Below, piece by piece: positions 1 through 8,000 of a stretch of 64,000 nt of DNA. Within the stretch, counting starts at the first letter, position 1. Every line of letters begins with the position of its first letter. The notes under the pieces were generated by a model. That model did no database searches. It was not told where the DNA came from and saw only the letters and a list, made by a program, of their open reading frames with translations. Source of the stretch: Loktanella sp. (GTDB lineage: Bacteria; Pseudomonadota; Alphaproteobacteria; Rhodobacterales; Rhodobacteraceae); assembly GCA_017390475.1 (NCBI GenBank), contig JAFPBO010000014.1, positions 92,026-156,025 on the forward strand. Reading direction: 5' to 3'. The translations under genes were made by a program, and so were the position numbers.

Positions 1-303
1 CCCTTCCCACAGCTTCAGTGAATGGGAATAGAATTCCTGATTGCCGGGCAGAAAGTAATTGGCGCGCACAATGGTCGTGTTGCGGCCAATATTACCGCTG
101 CCGATATGGCCCTTTTCCAGCACCGCGATATTGGTCAGCCCATGTTCGCGCGCAAGGTAGTAGGCCGTGGCCAGACCATGCCCGCCACCGCCGATGATGA
201 TCGCGTCATAGCGGGGTTTCGGGGCCGGGTCGCGCCAAAGGGGTTTCCAGCCGTGCTGGCCGAAAAGCCCTTGTTTGATGACCTGAAAACCCGAATATCC
301 CAT
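1..303 (-). CDS. soxB: Sarcosine oxidase subunit beta, N-terminal part (runs off left edge)
   Basis: Only the first 101 codons are in the window, read leftwards from an ATG at 303. The protein starts [20 protein letters not shown] and has an ADP-binding fingerprint ([15 protein letters not shown], residues 35-49). This is followed by [10 protein letters not shown] and [11 protein letters not shown], the layout of the SoxB subunit in the D-amino-acid-oxidase superfamily. In the heterotetrameric enzyme SoxB carries the flavin and oxidises sarcosine to glycine and a methylene-tetrahydrofolate unit. The remaining sox genes would be expected beyond the left edge. The C-terminal two thirds cannot be checked for intactness. 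Confidence 0.9.
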   Translation of the reverse strand, partial: MGYSGFQVIKQGLFGQHGWKPLWRDPAPKPRYDAIIIGGGGHGLATAYYLAREHGLTNIAVLEKGHIGSGNIGRNTTIVRANYFLPGNQEFYSHSLKLWEG

Positions 304-365
304 GATCCGCCCTTTGCTGCGCGATCAAAGACTAGACTATTCATGGCGGACCGAAAGGGGCAAAT

Positions 366-405
366 GCGGCGGGTAAGGTGGATCATGATCCACCTTACCC
401 GCCGC
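366..405 (-). terminator. 40-nt perfect palindrome closing the glutamate dehydrogenase gene
   Basis: Positions 366-405 form an uninterrupted inverted repeat with its centre between 385 and 386 and arms of 20 bp. It begins 4 nt after the gdh stop codon (410-412). In the gdh direction the hairpin is followed by only a short T-rich ATTTG stretch, so it is either an inefficient intrinsic terminator or an RNA-stabilising 3' hairpin. It also lies upstream of soxB, whose start is at 303, and would insulate the two genes. Confidence 0.75.
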
Positions 406-409
406 CCGG

Positions 410-1849
410 TTAAAGACCCTTGGCGCGATAGCTGTCAGCGACCTTGCGTATCGACACCAGATAGGCCGCCGTGCGCAGATCATGCACATCATCACGCCCG
501 TGCCAGACCGCGCGCATCGCCTGATAGGCCGCGCGCATCGTGTCATCGAGGCCAGAGCGCACCAATTCCAGTTCATCCGCGCCGCGCAGGTATTTTTCCT
601 TGAAATCCGGCGACAAGGTCCAGCCCAGCCCCTTGTCCGAGGACAGCCGCTCCAATTCATCCACCACCAGCTGGTGGCGCGATTCTTCCTGTCGGCGCTG
701 CATCCGGCCAAAGCGGATATGCGACAGGTTCTTGACCCATTCGAAATAGGACACCGTCACACCGCCCGCATTGGCGTACATATCGGGGATGATGACACAG
801 CCCTTTTCACGCAGGATATCATCGGCACCTGCCGTGATCGGACCATTCGCCGCTTCAATGATCAGCGGGGCCTTGATCCGCGCGGCGTTGGACAGGTTGA
901 TCACAGCCTCCAATGCGGCAGGGATCAGGATATCGCATTCCGCCTCTAGCAGTTTGGCACCATCCGCGTGATGAGCAGCACCTGGATAGCCCGCAATCCC
1001 ACCATGTTTGACGATCCAGGCGCGCACCGCTTCGACGTTCAGACCCTTTTCATCGTGCAAAGCGCCGTCACGTTCGATGATGCCGGTGATCAGCGCGCCG
1101 TCTTCCTCGGACAGGAATTTGGCGGCGTGATAGCCGACATTGCCCAGCCCCTGAACGATGATCCGCTTGCCATCCAGCTTGCCGGTCAGATTGGCCTTCG
1201 CGATATCCTCGGGGTAGCGGAAAAATTCGCGCAAGGCATATTGCACGCCGCGGCCAGTCGCCTCGACCCGGCCTGCGATACCACCCGCATTGGTCGGCTT
1301 GCCGGTCACGCAGGCGGCTGCATTGATATCGGTGGTGTTCATCCGGCGGTATTGATCGGCGATCCAGGCCATTTCCCGCTCGCCCGTGCCCATGTCGGGG
1401 GCAGGCACGTTCTGCGCCGGGTGGATCAGATCGCGCTTGATCAGCTCATAGGCGAAGCGGCGGGTGATCAGTTCCAGCTCATGTTCGTTCCAATCCGCCG
1501 GATTGATCCGTAACCCGCCTTTGGAGCCGCCAAAGGGCGCCTCAACCAGCGCGCATTTATAGGTCATCAGCGCCGCCAGCGCCTCGACCTCGTCCTGATG
1601 GACGTTGGGGGCGAAACGGATGCCGCCTTTCACGGGTTCCATATGTTCGGAATGGACCGAGCGGTAGCCGGTGAATGTATGCAGCGAACCACGCAGGCGC
1701 ACGCCAAAACGGACGGTATAGGTGGCGTTACAAACCCTGATCTTTTCCTCAAGGCCGGGGCTGAGGTCCATCAGGGCCACAGCACGATTGAACATCATGT
1801 CGACGGATTCGCGGAAACTAGGTTCAAAGAGGGTATCAGGCTGGGTCAT
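410..1849 (-). CDS. gdhA: Glu/Leu/Phe/Val dehydrogenase (glutamate dehydrogenase)
   Basis: The 479-residue product fits the hexameric amino-acid dehydrogenases that interconvert glutamate and 2-oxoglutarate plus ammonia. The substrate motif EPVKGGIRF (K74) is followed by MTYKCALVEAPFGGSKGG, with K98 and the catalytic lysine K110. The conserved Asp is D152 in PAPDMGTG, and the NAD-binding turn GLGNVG is at 234-239. The length is normal for the family. The ATG at 1849 is preceded by AAGGA at a good distance. Cofactor preference (NAD or NADP) cannot be settled by eye. The gene appears monocistronic, with a 20-bp-stem hairpin directly behind it. Confidence 0.93.
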   Translation of the reverse strand: MTQPDTLFEPSFRESVDMMFNRAVALMDLSPGLEEKIRVCNATYTVRFGVRLRGSLHTFTGYRSVHSEHMEPVKGGIRFAPNVHQDEVEALAALMTYKCALVEAPFGGSKGGLRINPADWNEHELELITRRFAYELIKRDLIHPAQNVPAPDMGTGEREMAWIADQYRRMNTTDINAAACVTGKPTNAGGIAGRVEATGRGVQYALREFFRYPEDIAKANLTGKLDGKRIIVQGLGNVGYHAAKFLSEEDGALITGIIERDGALHDEKGLNVEAVRAWIVKHGGIAGYPGAAHHADGAKLLEAECDILIPAALEAVINLSNAARIKAPLIIEAANGPITAGADDILREKGCVIIPDMYANAGGVTVSYFEWVKNLSHIRFGRMQRRQEESRHQLVVDELERLSSDKGLGWTLSPDFKEKYLRGADELELVRSGLDDTMRAAYQAMRAVWHGRDDVHDLRTAAYLVSIRKVADSYRAKGL

Positions 1850-2009
1850 GTCACATCCTTCATTCTAACGTGCCGGGCCAGACGGCACTGAAACCAGCAT
1901 AAGAACAACCGCAGCGAATGTGTCGAAAAAATAGGCAGTTTGCAAAATTCGGGCGATTAGCCTGAACGCCATATCCGGGCCGGGCGAATGATCCGGTTTT
2001 CACGCCGGA

Positions 2010-2495
2010 TCAGGCATCGCGGTCCCTGATCCGCAGCGCGATCTGTTCGGCCATGAATTTTGCCTGTCCGGCGGCGGTCACGCCCCCTACCCCGACACGC
2101 TTGCCGATCCGCCACCACAGGCCGGGGGCCCAGCCACGCGGATGACGTTTGGTCAGCACCAAGGTAAAGCCATTTGCCGGTTTCATCGCCAGCGCGCCGC
2201 GATCCACATGGCTGACTTCGTCCAGTCGCGCCAGCAACCTGCCGGCCGTGTCGCGCAATTCCGTTTCAGTCAAGACAATGCCAAACTGCGTCGCCCGCCA
2301 CAGCCGCTCGCCCAGCCACAGGGCAGAACCGCCAAAAGCCAGCAGAAATATCAACCAAGGCAGCGCAGGGGGCTGCGCAAGCGCGGTATAGATCAAGGCA
2401 CCACCCAGCAAAAACAGAACCACACAGGCAAAATAGCGGCGCGGCTGCGACGCTTGGACAGAGGCAAAAACACCGTCGTGATCAGGCTGGAACAT
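2010..2495 (-). CDS. Small two-helix membrane protein, unknown function
   Basis: This 161-residue protein has two adjacent hydrophobic segments near residues 18-57 (FACVVLFLLGGALIYTAL and WLIFLLAFGGSALWLGERL). A soluble C-terminal half contains GIVLTETELRDTAGRLLARLDEVSHV, which resembles the bacterial PH-like domain of small membrane proteins. I chose the ATG at 2495 because it has an AAAGGAT ribosome site and lies 16 nt behind the TetR stop; the longer frame would overlap tetR. It is probably cotranscribed with that regulator. No specific function can be assigned. Confidence 0.75.
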   Translation of the reverse strand: MFQPDHDGVFASVQASQPRRYFACVVLFLLGGALIYTALAQPPALPWLIFLLAFGGSALWLGERLWRATQFGIVLTETELRDTAGRLLARLDEVSHVDRGALAMKPANGFTLVLTKRHPRGWAPGLWWRIGKRVGVGGVTAAGQAKFMAEQIALRIRDRDA

Positions 2496-2511
2496 CAAAT
2501 ATCCTTTCGCG

Positions 2512-3099
2512 TCAGCGGCTGACGGATTTTTGCACAAGATCGCAGTAAATATCTTCGATCGCATCCATACCCAGACGGCCGCCTTCGCGATACCAATGGC
2601 TGAGGCCGGTCAACATCGCAATGATCGCCATTGTTGCCACCCGGGTATCGGGCACGGCAAAGATGCCTTCGGCCACACCGTCGCGCAGGATATCTTCTAA
2701 TGCAGTTTCGTATTGGCGACGCATTGATTCCAAGGTGGCAAAGTTTTCGGGCTCAAGGCTGCGCAATTCCATGTAAGAGACAAAAACCTCATCCGAGCGG
2801 GGCAGATGAAAGCGGATATGAAACCGGGTGAACCCGTCAAGCCGCATGCGTGGATCACCCTCGATCTTCGCGGCAGCCAGCGCGCCAAGCACGTCATCCA
2901 TATGCGCCCGCATCAGATCAAACAGCAGGCTTTGTTTATCGGCGGTATAGTTGTACAGCGCACCGGCCTGCACGCCCACCTCTGCCGCGATCTGGCGCAT
3001 TGATACGGCGGCAAAGCCGTGCCGTGCGATCAGGCGCAGGGCGGTCTGCTGCACCCTGGGGCCGGTGATATCGGAATGAGAACCTTGTTTGCGTGCCAT
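2512..3099 (-). CDS. TetR/AcrR family transcriptional regulator
   Basis: The protein is 195 residues, the usual TetR size. The N-terminal helix-turn-helix spans about residues 17-62, with the recognisable run ALRLIARHGFAAVSMRQIA followed by GVQAGALYNYTADKQSLL. The rest is an alpha-helical ligand-binding domain ending MDAIEDIYCDLVQKSVSR. It starts 80 nt upstream of the divergent lipoprotein gene at 3179 and runs into the small membrane protein gene, so it may control either. The ligand is unknown. Confidence 0.88.
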   Translation of the reverse strand: MARKQGSHSDITGPRVQQTALRLIARHGFAAVSMRQIAAEVGVQAGALYNYTADKQSLLFDLMRAHMDDVLGALAAAKIEGDPRMRLDGFTRFHIRFHLPRSDEVFVSYMELRSLEPENFATLESMRRQYETALEDILRDGVAEGIFAVPDTRVATMAIIAMLTGLSHWYREGGRLGMDAIEDIYCDLVQKSVSR

Positions 3100-3178
3100 G
3101 CCGCCATGTAACTGAACGGATGTTCAAATGAAAAGCCCGACTTGCCGTGATCCGCGCGCCGTGCCTATTGTCTGGCAC

Positions 3179-3409
3179 ATGCGCTATGCCCTGCCGATCC
3201 TGTTTTTGCTTGCTGCCTGCGCGGATATTCCGGCGCTGGACGGCACCCTGTCCGATGCGGCGCGCGCTGCACCTTATCCACGGCTGTTGCCGCTGGGTGA
3301 CACGCCCGCACCGATCACACTGGAAAACAGCGCAATGGATGCGCGCGTCGCCGCCTTGCAACGCCGGGCCGATGCCTTGCGCCAGATCAATCCCGGCGCG
3401 TTGCAGTAG
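3179..3409 (+). CDS. Small lipoprotein, unknown function
   Basis: The 76-residue product begins MRYALPILFLLAAC, a short type II signal peptide with lipobox LAAC and the lipidated Cys at position 14. The mature part is only about 62 residues and Ala/Pro-rich, ending in a short helical stretch (MDARVAALQRRADALRQI). I preferred the ATG at 3179 over the upstream one at 3128 because it places the signal peptide at the N-terminus. It lies just before hom and is divergent from tetR. Small lipoproteins like this are common envelope proteins, but no family is recognised. Confidence 0.7.
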   Translation: MRYALPILFLLAACADIPALDGTLSDAARAAPYPRLLPLGDTPAPITLENSAMDARVAALQRRADALRQINPGALQ

Positions 3410-3463
3410 CCTTGCCTATTCGCTACACCGCGCGGGAAACCCGACACAGATGGATTTGACAGC

Positions 3464-4750
3464 ATGACACAACCTTTACGGCTCGGCATTGCAGGACTGG
3501 GCACCGTCGGTGTGGGTGTCGTGCGGATGATCCAGAAACATGGTGATCTGTTGCAGACCCGGTCTGGCCGCGCCATCACGATCAGCGCGGTCAGCGCGCG
3601 CAGCCGCGACAAGGATCGCGGCGTCGATCTGTCGGGTTATATCTGGGAGGATGATCCCGTCGCCCTTGCCCGCCGAGATGATGTCGATGTCTTTGTCGAG
3701 GTGATGGGCGGCGAAAACGGCCCTGCCAAGGAATCGACTGAAGCGGCGATTGCGGCAGGCAAGGATGTTGTCAGCGCCAACAAGGCCTTGCTGGCCGTGC
3801 ACGGCCACGCCTTGGCACTGGCGGCAGAGGCCTCAGGCAGCGTGATCCGGTTCGAAGCCGCAGTGGCGGGCGGTATCCCCGTGGTCAAAGCCTTGACCGA
3901 AGGGCTGGCAGGCAATGACATCACCCGGATCATGGGCGTGATGAACGGCAGCTGCAACTACATCCTGACCCGGATGGAAAACGCCGGACTGTCCTATCAA
4001 GAAGTATTCGACGAGGCCAACGCGCTTGGCTATCTCGAAGCAGATCCCGAACTGGATGTGGGCGGGATTGACGCGGGGCACAAACTGGCGCTGCTCGCCT
4101 CCATCGCCTTTGGCACGCAGGTGGATTTCGGCGCGGTGCAGCTGGAAGGCATCGGCGCGGTCAGCATCGACGACATCCATCACGCCGCCGATATGGGGTT
4201 CAAGATCAAACTTCTGGGCGTCGCGCAGATGACAGGCCGTGGGCTGGAACAGCGCATGTCGCCCTGTCTGGTGCCTGATACATCGCCGCTGGGGCAATTG
4301 CAGGGCGGCACCAACATGATCGTGCTGGAAGGCGATTATGTCGGCCAGATCGTGCTGCGCGGCGCCGGTGCGGGCGAAGGCCCCACTGCCAGCGCCGTAA
4401 TGGGCGATGTGATGGATATCGCCCGCGGCATCCGGATATCAACCTTTGGACAACCGGCGAACACATTGCGACGCGCGCGCGCAGCACAGGCTGCCGTGCC
4501 TGCACCCTATTACCTGCGGATGAAACTGCTCGATAAACCCGGCGCTTTGGCAAAGGTCGCGCGCGCCTTGGGCGATGCGGGAATCTCCATCGACCGGATG
4601 CGCCAATACGATCATGCCGACACCGCCGCCCCGGTGCTGATCGTGACCCACAAAACGACGCGAACCGCGCTGGACGAAGCTTTGGCCGCGTTTCAGGAGA
4701 CAGGTGTGGTCTATGGCGATCCTGTAGCGATCCGGATCGAGGCGGTTTAG
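3464..4750 (+). CDS. hom: Homoserine dehydrogenase
   Basis: This 428-residue enzyme reduces aspartate semialdehyde to homoserine for threonine, methionine and isoleucine synthesis. The NAD(P)-binding turn GLGTVG is at 11-16. The signature ITRIMGVMNGSCNYILTRM and the AGHKLALLASIAFGT region mark the catalytic domain. Residues from about 349 form an ACT domain (YYLRMKLLDKPGALAKVARALGDAG), the usual site of threonine feedback. Length and domain order are normal. It is followed by glpX and recJ in the same direction, an arrangement often seen in Rhodobacteraceae. Confidence 0.96.
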   Translation: MTQPLRLGIAGLGTVGVGVVRMIQKHGDLLQTRSGRAITISAVSARSRDKDRGVDLSGYIWEDDPVALARRDDVDVFVEVMGGENGPAKESTEAAIAAGKDVVSANKALLAVHGHALALAAEASGSVIRFEAAVAGGIPVVKALTEGLAGNDITRIMGVMNGSCNYILTRMENAGLSYQEVFDEANALGYLEADPELDVGGIDAGHKLALLASIAFGTQVDFGAVQLEGIGAVSIDDIHHAADMGFKIKLLGVAQMTGRGLEQRMSPCLVPDTSPLGQLQGGTNMIVLEGDYVGQIVLRGAGAGEGPTASAVMGDVMDIARGIRISTFGQPANTLRRARAAQAAVPAPYYLRMKLLDKPGALAKVARALGDAGISIDRMRQYDHADTAAPVLIVTHKTTRTALDEALAAFQETGVVYGDPVAIRIEAV

Positions 4751-4818
4751 CGCAAACAGTCTTGCGGCAGTGACACCGACAAGGTTTACGTGACCGGAAC
4801 CACCAAAGGAATATGCCC

Positions 4819-5784
4819 ATGCCCACGCCTCTTGATTTCAATGACCGCAACCTGTCACTAGGGCTTGCCCGCGTATCTGAGGCTGCTGCCATCGCTTGCG
4901 CCCCCCTGATCGGGCGCGGTGATGAAAAAGCCGCCGATCAGGCGGCGGTTGATGCGATGCGGACCCAGCTTAACAAGCTTGATATCGCAGGCGTCGTCGT
5001 GATCGGCGAAGGCGAACGCGACGAAGCGCCGATGCTTTTCATCGGCGAAGAAGTCGGCACCGGCAACGGGCCGGGCGTGGATATCGCGCTGGACCCGTTG
5101 GAAGGTACAACGCTGACCGCCAAGGATATGCCCAATGCGCTGGCCGTTATCGCGATGGGGCCGCGCGGGTCGATGCTGCATGCGCCGGATGTCTATATGG
5201 ATAAACTGGCCGTCGGCCCTGGGTTTCGCCTCGGCGTTGTGACGCTGGATATGTCGCCATCCGAACGGGTTTCGGCATTGGCTGCCGCCAAGGGCTGTTC
5301 GACCAAAGATATCACCGTCTGTGTACTGGAACGCCCGCGACATGAGGATATGATCACCGAAATCCGCAGCACCGGTGCTGCGATCCGGCTGATCACCGAT
5401 GGCGATGTCGCCGGTGTGATGCATTGCGCCGAACCTGACCTGACTGGCATCGACATGTATATGGGTTCCGGCGGCGCACCCGAAGGCGTGCTCGCGGCGG
5501 CAGCGCTGAAATGCATGGGTGGGCAGATTTTCGGCCGACTGATGTTCCGCAACGACGACGAACGCGGTCGCGCCACCAAGGCAGGGATCACTAATTTCGA
5601 CCGCGTCTATACCCGCGATGATATGGTCACCGGCGATGTGATCTTTGCCGCGACGGGGGTAACCGACGGGTCATTGGTGCCGGGAATCAAGCGTGAAATC
5701 GGCTTTGTCACGACGGAAACAATCCTGATGCGGTCCAAAACCGGATCGGTCCGGCGGATGATCTATCGCAACCCGACCAAGTAA
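4819..5784 (+). CDS. glpX: Class II fructose-1,6-bisphosphatase
   Basis: GlpX hydrolyses fructose-1,6-bisphosphate to fructose-6-phosphate in gluconeogenesis and is metal dependent. The protein (321 residues) shows GEGERDEAP at 63-71 and DPLEGT at 92-97, the two acidic metal/phosphate signatures of the GlpX/lithium-sensitive phosphatase fold, plus GSGGAPEGVLAAAALKCMGG further on. Two ATGs are possible. AAAGGA ends 8 nt before the one at 4819 but only 2 nt before the one at 4813, so 4819 is preferred. A terminator repeat follows the stop. Confidence 0.94.
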   Translation: MPTPLDFNDRNLSLGLARVSEAAAIACAPLIGRGDEKAADQAAVDAMRTQLNKLDIAGVVVIGEGERDEAPMLFIGEEVGTGNGPGVDIALDPLEGTTLTAKDMPNALAVIAMGPRGSMLHAPDVYMDKLAVGPGFRLGVVTLDMSPSERVSALAAAKGCSTKDITVCVLERPRHEDMITEIRSTGAAIRLITDGDVAGVMHCAEPDLTGIDMYMGSGGAPEGVLAAAALKCMGGQIFGRLMFRNDDERGRATKAGITNFDRVYTRDDMVTGDVIFAATGVTDGSLVPGIKREIGFVTTETILMRSKTGSVRRMIYRNPTK

Positions 5785-5794
5785 GGCGCTGACG

Positions 5795-5820
5795 CGCCGC
5801 CTCCGGCGGGAGTATTTTTG
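5795..5820 (+). terminator. Intrinsic terminator with shared 19-nt repeat behind glpX
   Basis: CCGCC-TCC-GGCGG forms a short GC hairpin followed by AGTATTTTT. The 19-nt core GCCTCCGGCGGGAGTATTT (5799-5817) is repeated exactly at 47442-47460 behind aspC, also just after a plus-strand stop codon. Confidence 0.7.
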
Positions 5821-5873
5821 GAAAAAAGAAGACGGGCGTGGCGCTGGGGCCGCGCCGCTGGTAGTATGCGGGT

Positions 5874-7634
5874 ATGAATATACCACAAGATCATGCGTTT
5901 TTGGGCGTCACCTCTTCGTTGACGGGCCGTCGTTGGGTTGGCCCCTCTGTGCAAGAGGATCGCGCGGCAGAGGCGATGGCGCAGGCGACCAATCTGCCCG
6001 CGCCCCTGTGCCGGACATTGGCCCGGCGTCATGTGACGTCGCAACAGGCGGCGCTGTATCTGGCACCGACATTGCGCGATCTCTTGCCTGACCCGCGCAG
6101 CTTGCGCGATATGGAAAAAGCTGCCACACGGTTTCTGGATGCCGTCACCCGGCGACAACGGATCGCGGTTTTCGCGGATTATGATGTCGATGGCGGTGCC
6201 TCCGCCGCCTTGCTGATCGTCTGGCTACGGCAGATGGGCTTGCGGGCGACGCTCTATATCCCCGACCGAATTGACGAAGGATACGGACCGAACGATGAAG
6301 CTATGGCAGGGCTGGCGGCGGCACATGATCTGATCATCTGCGTGGATTGTGGTACGCTGTCACATGGCCCGATTGCCGCTGCCAAAGGCGCGGATGTGAT
6401 CGTGCTGGATCACCACCTTGGCGGCGAAACTCTCCCCGATGCAGCGGCTGTCGTGAACCCGAACCGGCAGGATGAAAGCGGTGATCTGGCGCATCTTTGT
6501 GCCGCCGCTGTCGTGTTCCTGATGCTGGTCGAGGCGAACCGGCAATTGCGGCTGGCGGGCAAGACCGGGCCCGAACTGATGGGAATGCTCGATCTGGTGG
6601 CGTTGGCGACGGTCGCGGATGTTGCGCCGCTGGTCGGGGTCAATCGTGCCTTTGTCCGCCAGGGCCTGACGGTGATGGCACGCCGCGCCCGTCCGGGGCT
6701 GACGGCGCTCGCAGATGTGGCGGGACTGGATGCCGCGCCGACATCACATCATCTTGGGTTTCTGCTGGGGCCACGGGTCAATGCAGGCGGGCGGATCGGC
6801 AAGGCCGATCTGGGCGCGCGGCTGTTGGCAACCGATGATGCGTCAGAGGCGCGCGATCTGGCCGATATGCTGGACCAGTTGAACACCGAAAGACGCGCGG
6901 TGGAACAGGCCGTCCGCGATGTCGCGATTATGCAGGCCGAAACGCGTGGCACCGATGGTCCGCTGGTCTGGGCTGCAGCAGAAGGCTGGCATCCCGGTGT
7001 CGTGGGAATCGTCGCCGCGCGATTGAAAGAGGCGACCAACCGCCCCGCCGTTGTGATCGGGTTCGAGGATGGAATCGGCAAAGGCTCTGGCCGGTCGGTA
7101 TCGGGGATCGATCTGGGAGCTGCGATCCAGCGGCTGGCGCATGAGGGTCTGCTGATCAAAGGCGGCGGGCACAAGATGGCTGCAGGTCTCAGCGTGACGC
7201 AGGAAAATCTGGAACCGGCGATGGCGCGGCTGGCGGAACTGCTGGACAAACAAGGGGCCGGTGCGCTGGGGCCGGCCGACCTGCGGCTCGACAGCATCCT
7301 GATGCCCGGGGCCGCCAATGTCGATCTGGTGACATTGCTGGATGACGCAGGCCCCTTTGGCGCCGGTGCCCCGGCCCCGCGCTTTGCCTTTCCCGATTGT
7401 CAGATTCTTTTTGTCAAACAAGTCGGTGAAAACCATCTGAAGATCAGCTTTGGTGATGGCCTGGGCGCACGGATCGATGCGATCTGTTTCGGCGCGATGG
7501 ACGGGCCATTGGGCCCTGCCCTGCTGCAGCATAACGGCGGGCGGTTCCACCTTGCCGGACGGCTGGAGGTTAATGTCTGGCAGGGTCGCCAATCCGTCCA
7601 ACTGCGGCTGGAAGACGCCGCTGCTGCCCACTAA
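5874..7634 (+). CDS. recJ: Single-stranded-DNA-specific exonuclease RecJ
   Basis: The 586-residue product carries the DHH phosphoesterase motifs of RecJ: FADYDVDG with D102, D104 and D106, VDCGT with D158, and LDHH at 178-181. The DHHA1 half follows, with GKGSGRSVSGIDLG and the GGGHKMAAG loop, and then the C-terminal OB-fold region. RecJ degrades single-stranded DNA 5' to 3' during recombination and mismatch or base-excision repair. Length and motif order are normal and all expected acidic ligands are present. The tRNA-Glu gene lies 74 nt downstream. Confidence 0.95.
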   Translation: MNIPQDHAFLGVTSSLTGRRWVGPSVQEDRAAEAMAQATNLPAPLCRTLARRHVTSQQAALYLAPTLRDLLPDPRSLRDMEKAATRFLDAVTRRQRIAVFADYDVDGGASAALLIVWLRQMGLRATLYIPDRIDEGYGPNDEAMAGLAAAHDLIICVDCGTLSHGPIAAAKGADVIVLDHHLGGETLPDAAAVVNPNRQDESGDLAHLCAAAVVFLMLVEANRQLRLAGKTGPELMGMLDLVALATVADVAPLVGVNRAFVRQGLTVMARRARPGLTALADVAGLDAAPTSHHLGFLLGPRVNAGGRIGKADLGARLLATDDASEARDLADMLDQLNTERRAVEQAVRDVAIMQAETRGTDGPLVWAAAEGWHPGVVGIVAARLKEATNRPAVVIGFEDGIGKGSGRSVSGIDLGAAIQRLAHEGLLIKGGGHKMAAGLSVTQENLEPAMARLAELLDKQGAGALGPADLRLDSILMPGAANVDLVTLLDDAGPFGAGAPAPRFAFPDCQILFVKQVGENHLKISFGDGLGARIDAICFGAMDGPLGPALLQHNGGRFHLAGRLEVNVWQGRQSVQLRLEDAAAAH

Positions 7635-7664
7635 AAAGAAGTCGGAAAAAGCGCAAATACCCCC

Positions 7665-7693
7665 TTGCGCGCACTGCGGGCTTTGCCTAAAAG
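7665..7693 (+). promoter_or_regulatory. Candidate sigma-70 promoter of tRNA-Glu
   Basis: TTGCGC (7665-7670) and TAAAAG (7688-7693) are separated by 17 nt and end 15 nt before the mature 5' end of tRNA-Glu. Spacing is ideal; both hexamers are imperfect. Confidence 0.4.
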
Positions 7694-7708
7694 CGCGACA
7701 CCAGCTGC

Positions 7709-7783
7709 GGTCCCTTCGTCTATCGGTTAGGACGCCAGGTTTTCAACCTGGAAAGAGGGGTTCGATTCCCCTAGGGACTGCCA
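7709..7783 (+). tRNA. tRNA-Glu (anticodon UUC)
   Basis: The 75-nt sequence folds as a cloverleaf. The acceptor stem GGTCCCT pairs with AGGGACT, the anticodon stem CCAGG/CCTGG encloses the loop TTTTCAA with anticodon TTC, and the T stem AGGGG/CCCCT encloses TTCGATT. Discriminator G7780 and an encoded CCA (7781-7783) follow. The first pair is G-T, as drawn. The body matches bacterial tRNA-Glu. Confidence 0.95.
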
Positions 7784-8000
7784 TTGGTTCTATTTTTCCC
7801 TGAATTATTATATTTGTGCCTCAATGTTGGGACAGGATTTCTGACTGGCGGGCGTCTGTAGGATCGCAGGCGTTTCAGATGCGCCAGGCCACAATCTGTC
7901 AGCGTTGCGCTGGTCGCGTCACCCTGTGCCGGGCGTTTCTGCGTGATGACAATTGGCAAGCCTGCTAGATTCACCGCGCCGCCCCGCAAATCACCGCGTG

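Noticed and set aside
4206-4892. 228-codon frame antisense to hom
   Set aside because: It lies inside hom and glpX, whose motifs are intact, and has Arg/Pro-rich shadow-frame composition.
7771-7989. 72-codon frame on the minus strand overlapping the tRNA-Glu 3' end
   Set aside because: It overlaps a functional tRNA, has no ribosome site or family signature, and its composition looks random.
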